Origin: Sipunculus nudus | Taxonomy: Eukaryota > Annelida > Sipuncula > Golfingiida > Sipunculidae | Assembly: GCA_026874595.1 (NCBI GenBank) | Contig: CM049319.1 | Location: 65,156,417 to 65,220,416 of the forward strand | Length of the DNA: 64,000 nt | Direction of reading: 5' to 3' | Part shown: piece by piece, positions 1-10,769 of the stretch | Numbering within the stretch: the first letter of the stretch is position 1 | How the letters are laid out: each line of letters opens with the position of its first letter | The notes under the pieces: model-generated | What the model was told of the DNA's origin: nothing | Seen by the model: the letters and a program-made list of their open reading frames with translations, nothing else | Databases searched by the model: none | Translations under genes and position numbers: made by a program

Positions 1-818
1 AAAGAATATACATGCATCATTCTCATCAGTAATAATGTGTGTCAAATATGCCATGAAAATATTTGTAAGCTCATAGGAATATCACAGGTTATCAACACTA
101 AATCAATGTAAATATCAAATAATCATGACAACATACTGGTCAATTTATGAAATGTTAACACTTTTGTTTTGGCTTAATATTTCTATATTGGCAATACCTG
201 GAAAGGAACACAATTTTATATTCTTTTTAGGGATGTAACAATTTATTCACATTTTATGATCAGAATTAAATCATGTAGTTTGTCCACAGAACAACAAGAA
301 TTATTGATTGTCCAAAGAAGTTTATGAATCACTCTGAGGTAACTTCCAATTCCCATTTTACTAAGAAGACTGAGAATACCCTACTGTCCTCTGGCTGAGA
401 TGAGGATTCTCAACTCTCTTTGGAAAATAATAAGAATTCTCAAATATCCCTGGAAATGACTTGTCAATTGTCATTATAGGAAAAAGAAATTCTCAACTGC
501 CTTTGTAAGAATAAGAATTATTGAATGTCTTTGAATGAATAAAAATTCTTGTTTGTCCTTTAGAGAACAAGAATATTAATTATCCTTGAAAGAATGCAAC
601 TTCTGAATAGATGAGACTTCTAAACTGTCCCTCAAAGAAGAGTTCTGTATTGTCTTTGGAAGAATATGGAATCTTAACTGAGAATATAATTTTTCCTTGG
701 GAGGATTAAATATTCTTCCAAATTCTCATTCTTCCACTGACATTCATGCAAATATCATCCAATTACCAGTTTAAGCATGTCACATACAGTGACCTCTGTT
801 GGATATTGCATCACTTAC
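1..818 (-). other. Intron 3 of the mucin-like gene (partial)
   Basis: Non-coding sequence downstream of the giant exon on the minus strand. It starts right after the donor (CAG then GTAAGTGA, positions 818 down to 811) and runs off the left edge, so the gene has at least one more exon outside the window. Apart from a degenerate minisatellite (about 290-715) I see nothing in it. Confidence 0.75.
290..715. repeat. Degenerate minisatellite of about 30-45 bp units
   Basis: A loosely repeated phrase resembling AAGAATTCTCAA followed by TGTCCTTTGGAA recurs about ten times with heavy divergence, for example near 365, 425, 490, 545, 625 and 700. It lies wholly in the intron just past the giant exon. 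Unit length varies, so this is an old, eroded tandem array. Confidence 0.5.
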
Positions 819-3800
819 CTGTTCTGATCCAGTAATCACTGTAAGAATCACTAATGTTGAGGACCCATTCTGTGGTTGGTTCTATCGTTGTTGCTTCTGT
901 TACCATGGTTGCATTGGTAGTCACTGTAGTAGAAGTGGTAGTCAGGGGCTCAGTGGTAACTCCTAAAGTCGTCTGGGCTATCGTAGTTGGTAATTTGGCA
1001 GTTGTTGACAGCAGACTGGATGTTGTTGTGTCTGCTGTTGTGACATCAGGTACAGATGTAATTGTGGTTGGTTGAATAGTGCTGGTGGGGGTGGTGGATT
1101 CTGGGACAGTAGTTGTGTTGGTATCTATTTGGTCAGTGGTGACTGAACCAGTAGGTCTTGGGAAAACTGTAGTGACTGTTGTAAATGGTGTAGTTACAGT
1201 AGTGACTGGTGATGTAGTTATGGTGTCATTCATTGTTGATGGACTGGAAGATGTTATTGTTTGTTCTTCTGTAGTTATATTTGCTGTTGAAGATATCCCT
1301 TCACTTGGAGTGGTTGGTTTGATAGTGCTGATTGCAGTGCTCATGAACAGGGTAGGTTGTGGGGTAGTTTCAAGTGTTGTGTTTGTAGTCTGGGTAGTGT
1401 TAGTTTGAGATGTAGTTTCTAATGTAGTATTTGTAGCCTGGGTAGTGTTAGGTTGTGGTGTACTTTCTAATGTAGTATTTGTAGCCTGGGTAGTGTTAGG
1501 TTGTGGTGTACTTTCTAATGTAGTATTTGTAGCCTGGGTAGTGTTAGGTTGTGGTGTACTTTCTAATGTAGTATTTGTAGCCTGGGTAGTGTTAGGTTGT
1601 GGTGTAGCTTCTAATGTAGTAGTTGTAGCCTGGGTAGTGACAGATGGCAGTGTAGTTTCTAATGTAGTATTTGTAGCTTGGATAGTTACAGATGGTGGTG
1701 TAGTTTCTAATGTAGCGTTTGTAGCCTGGGTAGTTACAGATGGTGGTGTAGTTTCCAATGTAGTATTTGTAGCCTGGGTAGTATTAGGTTGTGGGGTAGT
1801 TTCTAGTGTTGTGTTTGTAGCCTGGGTAGTGACAGGTTGTGGTGTAGTTTCTAATGTAGTATCTGTAGCCTGGGTAGTTACAGATGGTGTCGTAGTTTCC
1901 AATGTAGCGTTTGTAGCCTGGGTAGTATTAGGTTGTAGGGTAGTTTCTAGTGTTGTGTTTGTAGCCTGGGTAGTATTAGGTTGTGGGGTAGTTTCTAGTG
2001 TAGGGTTTGTAGCCTGGGTAGTATTAGGTATTAGACTGGTTGATGGGGTAGTCACATTAATTGGTGAAATAACAGTGGAGATATTTACTGAAACTGTGGG
2101 GGTGGGTTCAACAGTTGTGGTTAAGTTGTTCACAAGAGCTTCTGTTGTGGTGGTGATATTGTAGATCATTGTAGTCAGGTTAGTCGGTGGAGCTTCTGTT
2201 GTAAGGTTAGTCAATGGCACCTCAACTGTTGTATTTGTGTCTGCTGTTGTCATGTTAGTCAATGGTCTTCTTTCTGTAGTTGTGCTGATATTTGAGCCGA
2301 TTGTTGTCATGTTACTTATAGGTGTTACAGTTGCTGTAGTGATATCTGAATCTGTTGTAGTGAAGTTTCTCAGTGGAGATGTTGTAGTGATTGAATCTGA
2401 TGTAGTCAGGTTACTAACTGGAGTTTCTGTTGTTGTGGTGGTATTGGAGTCTACTGTGGTCATATTTGTGATTGGTCTTTCTGTTGGTATGGTAGTATTT
2501 GAATCAGATGTGGTTAGGTTTATTTCTGGAATAACTGTTGTTGTGGTGGTATTGGAGTCTGTTGTGGTAAGGTTGTTTACTGGACTTATTGTTGTCCTGT
2601 TAGTCATTGGAGCTTCTGGTGTTGAGGTTGTATTGGAGTCTGCTGTTGTCAGGTTAGTCACTGGAGTTACTGCTGTAAAATTTGTCACTGAAGCATCTGT
2701 TGTTAAAGTGGTATTGAAGTCTGTTGTAGTCAAATTGGTTGCTGGAGTTGCTGTTGCTGTGGTGGTATTTAAGTCTACTGTGGTAAGGTTGGTAATTGGA
2801 TTTACTGTTGTCATGTTAGTCACAGGAGTATCTGGTGTTGAGGTGGTATTGAAATCTGTTGTAGTCAAGTTGGTCCCTGGTGATTCTGTAGTCAGGTTAT
2901 TCATTGAAGATTCAGTGGTAGCATTCATCACTGGTACTTCAGTTGCTGAGGTGGTATTCCCTGGAGACTCAGTTGTAACATTAGTCACTGGAGTTTCTGT
3001 TGTCATGGTGGTATTGTATTCTGTTGTAGTAAGGTTAGTCGCAGGAGCTTCTGTCTTTGCTGTGGTATTTGAGTCTACTGTGGTCACATTAGTCACTGGT
3101 ACTTCTGTTGTTATGGTAGTGTTTGAATCTGATGTAGTCAGGTTAGTAACTGGAGTTTCTGTTGCTGTTGTGGTATTTAAGTCTACTGTGGTAAGGTTGG
3201 TAATTGGATTTACTGTTGTCATGTTAGTCACAGGAGTATCTGGTGTTGAGGTGGTATTGAAGTCTGTTGTAGTCAAGTTGGTCACTGGTGATTCTGTAGT
3301 CAGGTTATTCATTGAAGATTCAGTGGTAACATTCATCACTGGTACTTCAGTTGCTGAGGTGGTATTCACTGGAGAATCAGTTGTAAAGTTAGTCATTGGA
3401 GTTTCTGTTGTCATGGTGGTATTGTATTCTGTTGAAGTAAGGTTAGTCGCAGGAGCTTCTGTCATTGCTGTGGTACTTGAGTCTACTGTGGTCACATTAG
3501 TCACTGGTACTTCTGTTGTTATTGTAGTGTTTGAATCTGATGTAGTCAGGTTATTAACTGGAGTTTCTGTTGCTGTGGTGGTATTTAAGTCTACTGTGGT
3601 AAGGTTGGTAATTGGATTTACTGTTGTCATGTTAGTCACAGGAGTATCTGGTGTTGAGGTGGTATTGAAATCTGTTGTAGTCAAGTTGGTCACTGGTGAT
3701 TCTGTAGTCAGGTTATTCATTGAAGATTCAGTGGTAGCATTCATCACTGGTACTTCAGTTGCTGAGGTGGTATTCACTGGAGAATCAGTTGTAAAGTTAG

Positions 3801-6800
3801 TCATTGGAGTTTCTGTTGTCATGGTGGTATTGTATTCTGTTGAAGTAAGGTTAGTCGCAGGAGCTTCTGTCATTGCTGTGGTATTTGAGTCTACTGTGGT
3901 CACATTAGTCACTGGTACTTCTGTTGTTATGGTAGTGTTTGAATCTGATGTAGTCAGGTTATTAACTGGAGTTTCTGTTGCTGTGGTGGTATTTAAGTCT
4001 ACTGTGGTAAGGTTGGTAATTGGATTTACTGTTGTCATGTTAGTCACAGGAGTTTCTGGTGTTGAGGTGGTATTGAAGTCTGTTGTAGTCAAGTTGGTCA
4101 CTGGTGATTCTGTAGTCAGGTTATTCATTGAAGATTCAGTGGTAACATTTATCACTGGTACTTCAGTTGCTGAGGTTGTATTCACTGGAGAATCAGTTGT
4201 AATGTTAGTCATTGGAGTTTCTGTTGTCATGGTGGTATTGTATTCTGTTGAAGTAAGGTTAGTCGCAGGAGCTTCTGTCTTTGCTGTGGTATTTGAGTCT
4301 ACTGTGGTCACATTAGTCACTGGTACTTCTGTTGTTATGGAAGTGTTTGAATCTGATGTAGTCAGGTTATTAACTGGAGTTTCTGTTGCTGTGGTGGTAT
4401 TTAAGTCTACTGTGGTAAGGTTGGTAATTGGATTTACTGTTGTGGTAAGGTTGTTTACTGGACTTATTGTTGTCATGTTAGTCACAGGAGTTTCTGGTGT
4501 TGAGGTGGTATTGAAGTCTGTTGTAGTCAAGTTAACCATTGGTGATTCTGTAGTCAGGTTAGTCATTGGAGGCAATGTTGTGGCAGTGGTATTTAAGTCT
4601 ACTGTTGTCAGAATTGTCACTGGAGATTCTGTAATCAGGTTACTGACTGAAGATTCAGTGGTAACATTAGTCACGGGTTCTTCAGTGGCTGAGGTGGTAT
4701 TGGAATCTGGTGTAGTCAAGTTATTCACTGGAAACTCAGTAGTTAGGTTAATCATTGGAGGTTCTGTTGTCATGGTGGTATTGTATTCTGTTGTAGAAAG
4801 GTTAGTTGCTGGAGCTTCTGTTGTTGCTGTGGTATTTGAGTCTACTGTGGTCATATTTGTCATTGGCATTTCTGTTGTTATGGAAGTGTTCGAATCTGAT
4901 GTAGTTAGGTAAGTAACTAGATTTTCTGTTGTTGTGGTGGTATTGAAGTTTACTGTGGTAAGATTTGTAACTGGAGTAACGGTTGTAAGGTTAGTCATTG
5001 GAGCTTCCGGTACTGATGTGTTATTGAAATCTGTTGTAGTCAAGTTGGATGCTGGAGTTGCTGTTGTGGTGGTATTAGGTTCCAGTGTAGTCAAGTTAGT
5101 AATTGGTGTTTCTGCAGTCAGGTTTGTCATTGGAGTCAATGTTGTGGTGGTGGCATTTAAGTCTTCTGTAGTTAGATTAGTCACTGAAGATTCTGTAGTC
5201 AGGTTAGTCACTGGAGTTTTTGTTGTTGTGTTGGTTAATTTGGTTATTGGAGTTACAGCTGTCATATTCATCACTGCAGCTTCAGTTGTGGAGGTGGTAT
5301 AGGAGTTTGTTGTTGTTAGATTAGTCATTGGACTTACTGTTGTCATGTTTGTCACTGAAGCATCTGTTGGTGAAGTGGTACTGAAGTCTGTTGTAGTCAA
5401 GTTGGTGTCTGGAGTTGTTGTGGTGCTATTAGATTTCAGTGTAGTCGAGTTAATCACATGAGATTCTGTAGTCAGGTTAGTCATTGGAGTCAATGTTGTG
5501 GTGGTGGTATTTAAGTCTAATGTAGTCAGATTTGTCAGTGGAGATTCTGTAGTCAGGTCAGTCATGGAAAAATGAATTGTTGTAAGGTCAGTGACTGCAG
5601 GTTCTGTTGTAACATTAGTTGTTGGAACCCCTGTTGTTGTATTTGTGTCTATTGTAGTCATGTTAGTCACTGGTCTTTCTGTGGTTGTGATGATATTAGT
5701 GCCCACTGTTGTAATGTTAGTTATAGTTGTGATTGTTGTTGTAGTGGCATTGGAGTCTGCTGAAGTCAGGTTTATCAATGGGTATTCTGTGGTCACATTG
5801 GTCATTGGAGCCAATGTGGCGGTGGTGATATTAAAGTTAGTTGCAGCTGAATTAGTCACTGGAGAATCCGTAGTCAGGTCAGTCACTGAAGTTTTTGTTG
5901 TTAGGTTAGTCATAGGATTTTCTGTTGTTTTGGTGGTATTGTAATCTGCTGTAGTCAAGTTAACAACTGGAGTTATTGTAGTCAAGTTAGTCACTGGAGG
6001 CACTGTTGTTGTGGAGATATTTGAGACCACTGTTGTAAGGTTAGTAATTGGATATTCTCTTGCTGTGTTAGCTAATGGACCTGGTGGTGAGGTGGTTTTG
6101 GAGTCTGTTGTTGTCAGGTTAGGCTGTGCAGTTACTGTTGTCATGTTGGTCAATGCAGCTTCTGATGATGTTGTAGTAATGAAGTCTGTCGTAGTTAAGT
6201 TGGTCATTGGAGTTGTGGTGGTGGTATTAGGTTCTAGTGTTGTCTGGTTAATCACTGGAGGTTCTGTAGTGAGGTTAGTCAGTATATTTTCTGTTGCTGT
6301 GATGATATTTGAGCCTCCTGTTGTCATGTTAGCCATTGGTGTTTCTATTGTTGAGGTGGTATTGGATTCTGTTGTCAAGTTAGTCACTGGAATTTCCTTT
6401 GTTGTCATATTGGAGTGTACAATTGTAGACACTGGAGATAATGTTGTCATGTTAGTCAATGGAGACTGTGTTGTAAGGTTATTCATAGGAGTTTCTGTTG
6501 TTGAGGGGGTATTGACGTCTGTTGCAGTATGGTTAGTAATTGTAGAGCCTGTTGTTAAGATAGCAACTGGATTTTCTGTTGCTGTGATATTTGAAACTGC
6601 TGTAGTCAAGTTAATCATTGGAGATTGTGTTGTTATGTTGAGATTAGAGTGTTCTGTGTTCATGTTAGTCACTGGCATTTCTGTTGTCAAGTTAGTCAAT
6701 GGAGTCACTGTTAAGGTGGTATTTGAGTGTAATGAAGTCGTGTCAGTCATCTGATCTTCAATTGCTGAGGTGCTACTGGAGTCTGTTGTAGTCATTATAG

Positions 6801-9533
6801 TGTATGTTGTTGTGGTAGTATTGGAGTCAACTACTGTCAGGTTAGTTGGTGTAACTGTATTGTTGGAGAAAGATGTTGTTACATTTGTTATGGCCTCTTT
6901 AGTAGGTTTTATTGTGTTGTCTTGCAATGTGCTACTGAACTGTACATTAAAATTTTTAGAAGGTGTTGGCTCTTGGGTTGTAGGCATTGTGTTGTAATCA
7001 GTTGGTAGTTGAGCCTGTGTTGCATTGTCAATAGACACAGGTGCCTGTGTTGTATTGTTAACAGACATAGATGCCTGTGTTGTACTGGTTGCAGAAATAG
7101 GTGCCGGTGTTGTATTGTCAACAGACATAGGTGCCTGTGTTGTATTATCAGCAAACATAGGTGCTTGTGTTGTATTATCAGCAAACATAGGTGCCTGTGT
7201 TGTATTGTTTATAGACATAGGTGTCTGTGTTGTGTTGCTGATAGACACAGGTGCCTGTGTTGCATTTGTGGCAGATACAGTTGCCCGTGTTGTATTACCA
7301 ACTGACACAGGTCCTTGTGTAACACTGTCAGTAGGCAAAGGCACAGGTGTTGTACTGTTAGCAGACTCAAGAGCCTGTGTTGTATTGCTAGTAGATTTAG
7401 GCACCTGTGTTGTATTCCTGTCAGTAATAGGCACCTGTATGGTACTGTCAGCAGACACAGGTGCCTGTGTTGTACTGTGAGCAGATATAGATGCCTGTGT
7501 TGTATTGCTAGTAGACAAAGGCACCTGTATTGTACTGTCAGCAGACTTGAGAGCCTGTGTTGTATTGCTTGAAGATATGTGTGCTGTATTGCTACCAGAC
7601 ATTTGTGCCTGTGTTCTATTGTCAGCAGGTGCAGGTGCCTGTGTCATATTGCCAGGAGGCATAGGTGTCTGAGTCACAGACACTAATGTCTGTGTTGTAT
7701 TTTCTGTCATGGTCATATTGTCATCTCTGCCACCAGGTGGTGTCACCTGTCCTGCAGTTGGACCCAAGTCAGATGACTGGGCTGACTGATTCTCGGTAAA
7801 ATTGTATGTGGTTTGATCTGTTGTGGTTTCAACTTTTGACAAACCTGACACCAATGTTTTATTACTGTCTGCTGGACTTTGAGAAGTCAGTAGAGATGTT
7901 ATATTTATGGGATCTTGAGTGCTGGTGGGTAATTCTAGGCTTCTTTTAGTTCTGAGTGTAGATTCAGTAGTATTCCCATTCTGTGAGGAGAGTGTTGCAT
8001 GCATGGTGCTTTCTTCTGCGGGGAGAGTAGTTGTGGCTATGGGTGCTGAGGAATTTACAAGTTTGGATTGGGTTACATTATAGTTTAGTGCTGTAACCAT
8101 ATTATCATCATCAGTTATGTTAGTTATTATCTTGGCAGTTATAGTTGCTGGTGCAGACACAGCTGGCTCACTTTTCACAGTATCTGAATTACCAGCTGTA
8201 ACAGTATTAGCAGCTGGACTGGCATCTGTTGGTGTATAAGCCACTGTATTGTCAGTTGTCACTGTATCAGCTGCTGTATAAGCAGCTGTTAATGTATTAG
8301 CAGCTGTAACAGATTTGGCAGCTGGGGTAGATCCAGCATCAGGCAGCTGAGTGGATACTATGGCAACACTTGTTCCTTTGGAAGTGGTTTCCTGTGACAT
8401 CAAACTTTCTGATTCAGCTGTTGCCGGAATAACTGATGTAACAGCTTGTGTGGATTTGTTTGAAGGAACTCTCCCATCAAAATTAACAGTTGACATGGAA
8501 ACTGTCTGAGCAACAACTTGTGTTGCCATGGTACTAACTGCTGCCACTGGCAACCCAGTTGAAGCCAGAAGTGGCTGAGATGTGCTTGCACCAGTTTCAT
8601 TATATTCAGCAGAGGATAAGTGGGTAAATAGCACACTTGGTGACGCATTAGTATTCACAGTGGCAGGGGTACCAATCACACTGTTATCAACAGAACTTGC
8701 ACTATTGCTATCAAATTTGAGAGAGGGCAACAGGGTAAACTGTACACTCTGTGCTTCATATATGCTAGTAGAGGATGGGGTAGTGAACACACTGTTAGTA
8801 TTTATCAGGTCTTCATTTACACTCACATAATCAGATGTTAATTGTTGTCCTGCAATTACTATAGATGAAGGATTATTTATTTGTGCTAAATCAAATGGCG
8901 ATACAATGGCATTAAATACATCATCTGTTGAATGTGCGGTTACATCTCCTGATGAGGGTGTATTTACAGATGATATAAGATTTGCTGTAGGTGTTGAGTG
9001 TGTGTTACCTGGCAGTGTGGGTGTTGGTTGAATGTTTAGCAGTGTAAGTGAGTCTTGCCGATCTGCAGCTGGTGTCTCTGTACTATGGAGTGTGGACGGC
9101 GTGACGTCAGAGTGTGTAGTTGTAGGTGTGATTGGTGTTGTGTTAATGATGTCACTCATTTGGTCATGCTGAGCTGTTGTAGTGACTTGTGTATGTACTC
9201 CTGTGTATAACAGTGTATTACTAAAAGAATCAGTAGACCATACTTGAGCTGTTTCTGCGTATCGAGCATCTTTGGATGAAGATGACCCAGTAACCATGGA
9301 GCTTACTACATCTGTATCTGCTATGGAGGTTGCTAAAGCATTTGGAAGTATGCTTGGCGAAGGCCTGATGTCTAAGACATCAGTTTTAGTACTTGCTTCT
9401 ACATGCTGTTCATCAGACACTACTTTCTGCGTAGCAGGGTTTTCCAGTAACAGAGGGGTAACTGTTTCCTCCTCATATGATGATGTCACATTTTTCACCA
9501 TCAGTTCTAGCTGCGGTGAAAATGTGGTGGTCC
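819..9533 (-). CDS. Giant repeat-bearing exon of a secreted mucin-like protein (exon 3)
   Basis: One 8715-bp open exon encodes residues about 1248-4152 of the precursor. The acceptor is CTTGCAG ahead of 9533 and the donor is CAG/GTAAGT after 819; both ends are phase 1. The protein is Thr/Ser/Asn/Pro-rich and I see no cysteine. In order it shows a non-repetitive Ser/Thr region (about 1248-1860), a 10-residue repeat array (about 1860-2095), an array of 9- and 18-residue units (about 2140-3740), a 16-residue array (about 3748-3980) and a Thr-rich tail ending near SDYWIRTG. Each array carries NTT or NLT sequons. A furin-type R-T-K-R site lies at residues 1775-1778 (7942-7953). The composition implies an extended, heavily N- and O-glycosylated extracellular domain. 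The family is unknown; a gel-forming mucin, a membrane mucin or a matrix protein are all possible, because the C-terminal domains lie outside the window. Confidence 0.88.
1340..2030 (-). repeat. 48-bp tandem array (16-residue Thr/Asn/Pro unit)
   Basis: About 14 copies of a 48-bp unit encode a 16-residue repeat of the form TNTTLETTPQPNTTQA, with two NTT sequons per unit. Three adjacent copies (from about 1447, 1495 and 1543) are identical or nearly so, indicating recent homogenisation. Other copies alternate PQPN with PPSV at the variable end. Confidence 0.9.
2050..6850 (-). repeat. 27/54-bp array encoding TNLTT-type 9- and 18-residue units
   Basis: About 4.8 kb built from a 9-residue motif (TNLTTESPV type) and its 18-residue double (TNLTTxDxNTTxTTExPV type). 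Nearly every unit keeps an N-[LMV]-T and often an N-T-T sequon. Copies toward the protein N-terminus (higher coordinates) are more diverged, and those at about 2780-4420 are nearly uniform, as expected if amplification has been recent there. Confidence 0.9.
2785..4424 (-). repeat. 408-bp higher-order repeat
   Basis: The plus-strand word AAGGTTGGTAATTGGA recurs at 2785, 3193, 3601, 4009 and 4417, exactly 408 bp apart each time. 408 bp is 136 codons, made of a fixed order of 18-, 19- and 9-residue subunits. Four full units are therefore present, and the fifth anchor starts a copy that diverges because of an inserted subunit near 4440-4470. Confidence 0.92.
6990..7720 (-). repeat. 30-bp tandem array (10-residue NTTQAP unit)
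   Basis: About 24 copies of a 30-bp unit encode a decapeptide of the type NTTQAPMSAD. Two adjacent copies around 7141-7200 are nearly identical. Most copies keep the NTT sequon and the Gln-Ala-Pro core. Confidence 0.88.
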
Positions 9534-10769
9534 CTGCAAGCCAGATTATTAGAAACAAATAAATATATACAAATAAACAAAGAATAAGAAATAAACAAAA
9601 AATTCAAAAGACTTTTATAGAATACAACATAAATTGAGATGTCCAGAAAAATCACTATACTGACTAAGACATGGAAGTGCTTCCCGAAAGGAAAGTTACA
9701 GAGAATATATTAGAAATGTGCAATTTAAAGGGTACAAAAAGAGGGCATAATTAAGGTAGGGAGATCTACTGGAAATTATCCAATCTTTAGGAGAGTAAGT
9801 GCAATTAAATTTCATGCTGATTTATGTTTTATCAGGCAACATCATACTGCACTTCATCTAAATATAATTAAGAATCTATGCCTCCAACACCACGCAGGAA
9901 GAAATTCTTGGCTAGAAGCTGCATAATTCTGCACTAGATGTGAAGATTAAGGACATGAAAGCATATGCAAAATCAATACTACCAATACTTTTTAAGCACT
10001 TCTGCACTAGATCACTACATTGAAACAATATAGAACTCTAAAATATGCTGAGGCGCAGATAGTTTTCTAGATACTCAAGATTTCCAAAGTGCACTAAAGC
10101 TGAAGCTGATTTTATTAATGTGCAAAATGTTACCTAGAGTCAATATCAGATGACTAAATTATAGGTGAGTTAGTTCTATGCTATCTATGGGATCTAATGT
10201 GCATTAAGGTTCAATGGTGAGGCATTATCAGGTTCAGGCATATACTGCTCAAAAGTGAAGAAAATTTTTAATCAAGATGAACTTGGGTATTATTTATTTT
10301 TTGAACATTCAATGCTGAAAATCTACACTGTCAAATAATATAAATATTTGGGAGAATTTTGATAACATTTTTTAAATATATAATCTTTTTCATCATTTAT
10401 GCACTTGTAAATGATAGAGTAAGGCAAATTAATTATTATTTGTTTTGAAAGAAATCCTTAGTCTGAAAAGCAAAAGTCATTGGACATTGCCTTGTAAATT
10501 TCGCTAACTGAAATATTACAACGATAAAATAAATGGAACAAATGGAGTAACATGTGAAATTACACTGTTAAGTTTTATAACATCTTGGAAAAACAGACTT
10601 AAGATCTAAAAATGACTACCAGTAGATGCCTAGATGGCTTTCCATGGACACAGAGAGGAATGGCTTGTGATCATGTTGGTGTATTTGAGTAATATATGCC
10701 TTTGAACCATTTAAGTGACTCTGGATGAATTACAACTGGTGTTTCATATAAGTGGATGTATAATCCTAC
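9534..10769 (-). other. Intron 2 of the mucin-like gene
   Basis: Bounded by donor GTAGGATT (10769 downward) and acceptor CTTGCAG (ending 9534). AT-rich unique-looking sequence; I see no gene, RNA or clear repeat. Confidence 0.8.

Noticed and set aside
2237-4912. An 891-codon Val-rich plus-strand open frame, with neighbours at 1445-2164, 5591-5944 and 6011-6754
   Set aside because: It is the antisense of the Thr/Asn repeat exon. Its Val/Ser monotony mirrors the minus-strand ACN/AAY codons, it has no signal or splice logic, and the minus-strand reading joins consistently to upstream exons.
7009-7572. Cys/Arg-rich plus-strand open frames resembling cysteine-rich repeats
   Set aside because: Another frame of the antisense 30-bp array; the cysteines come from TGT in the repeat unit.
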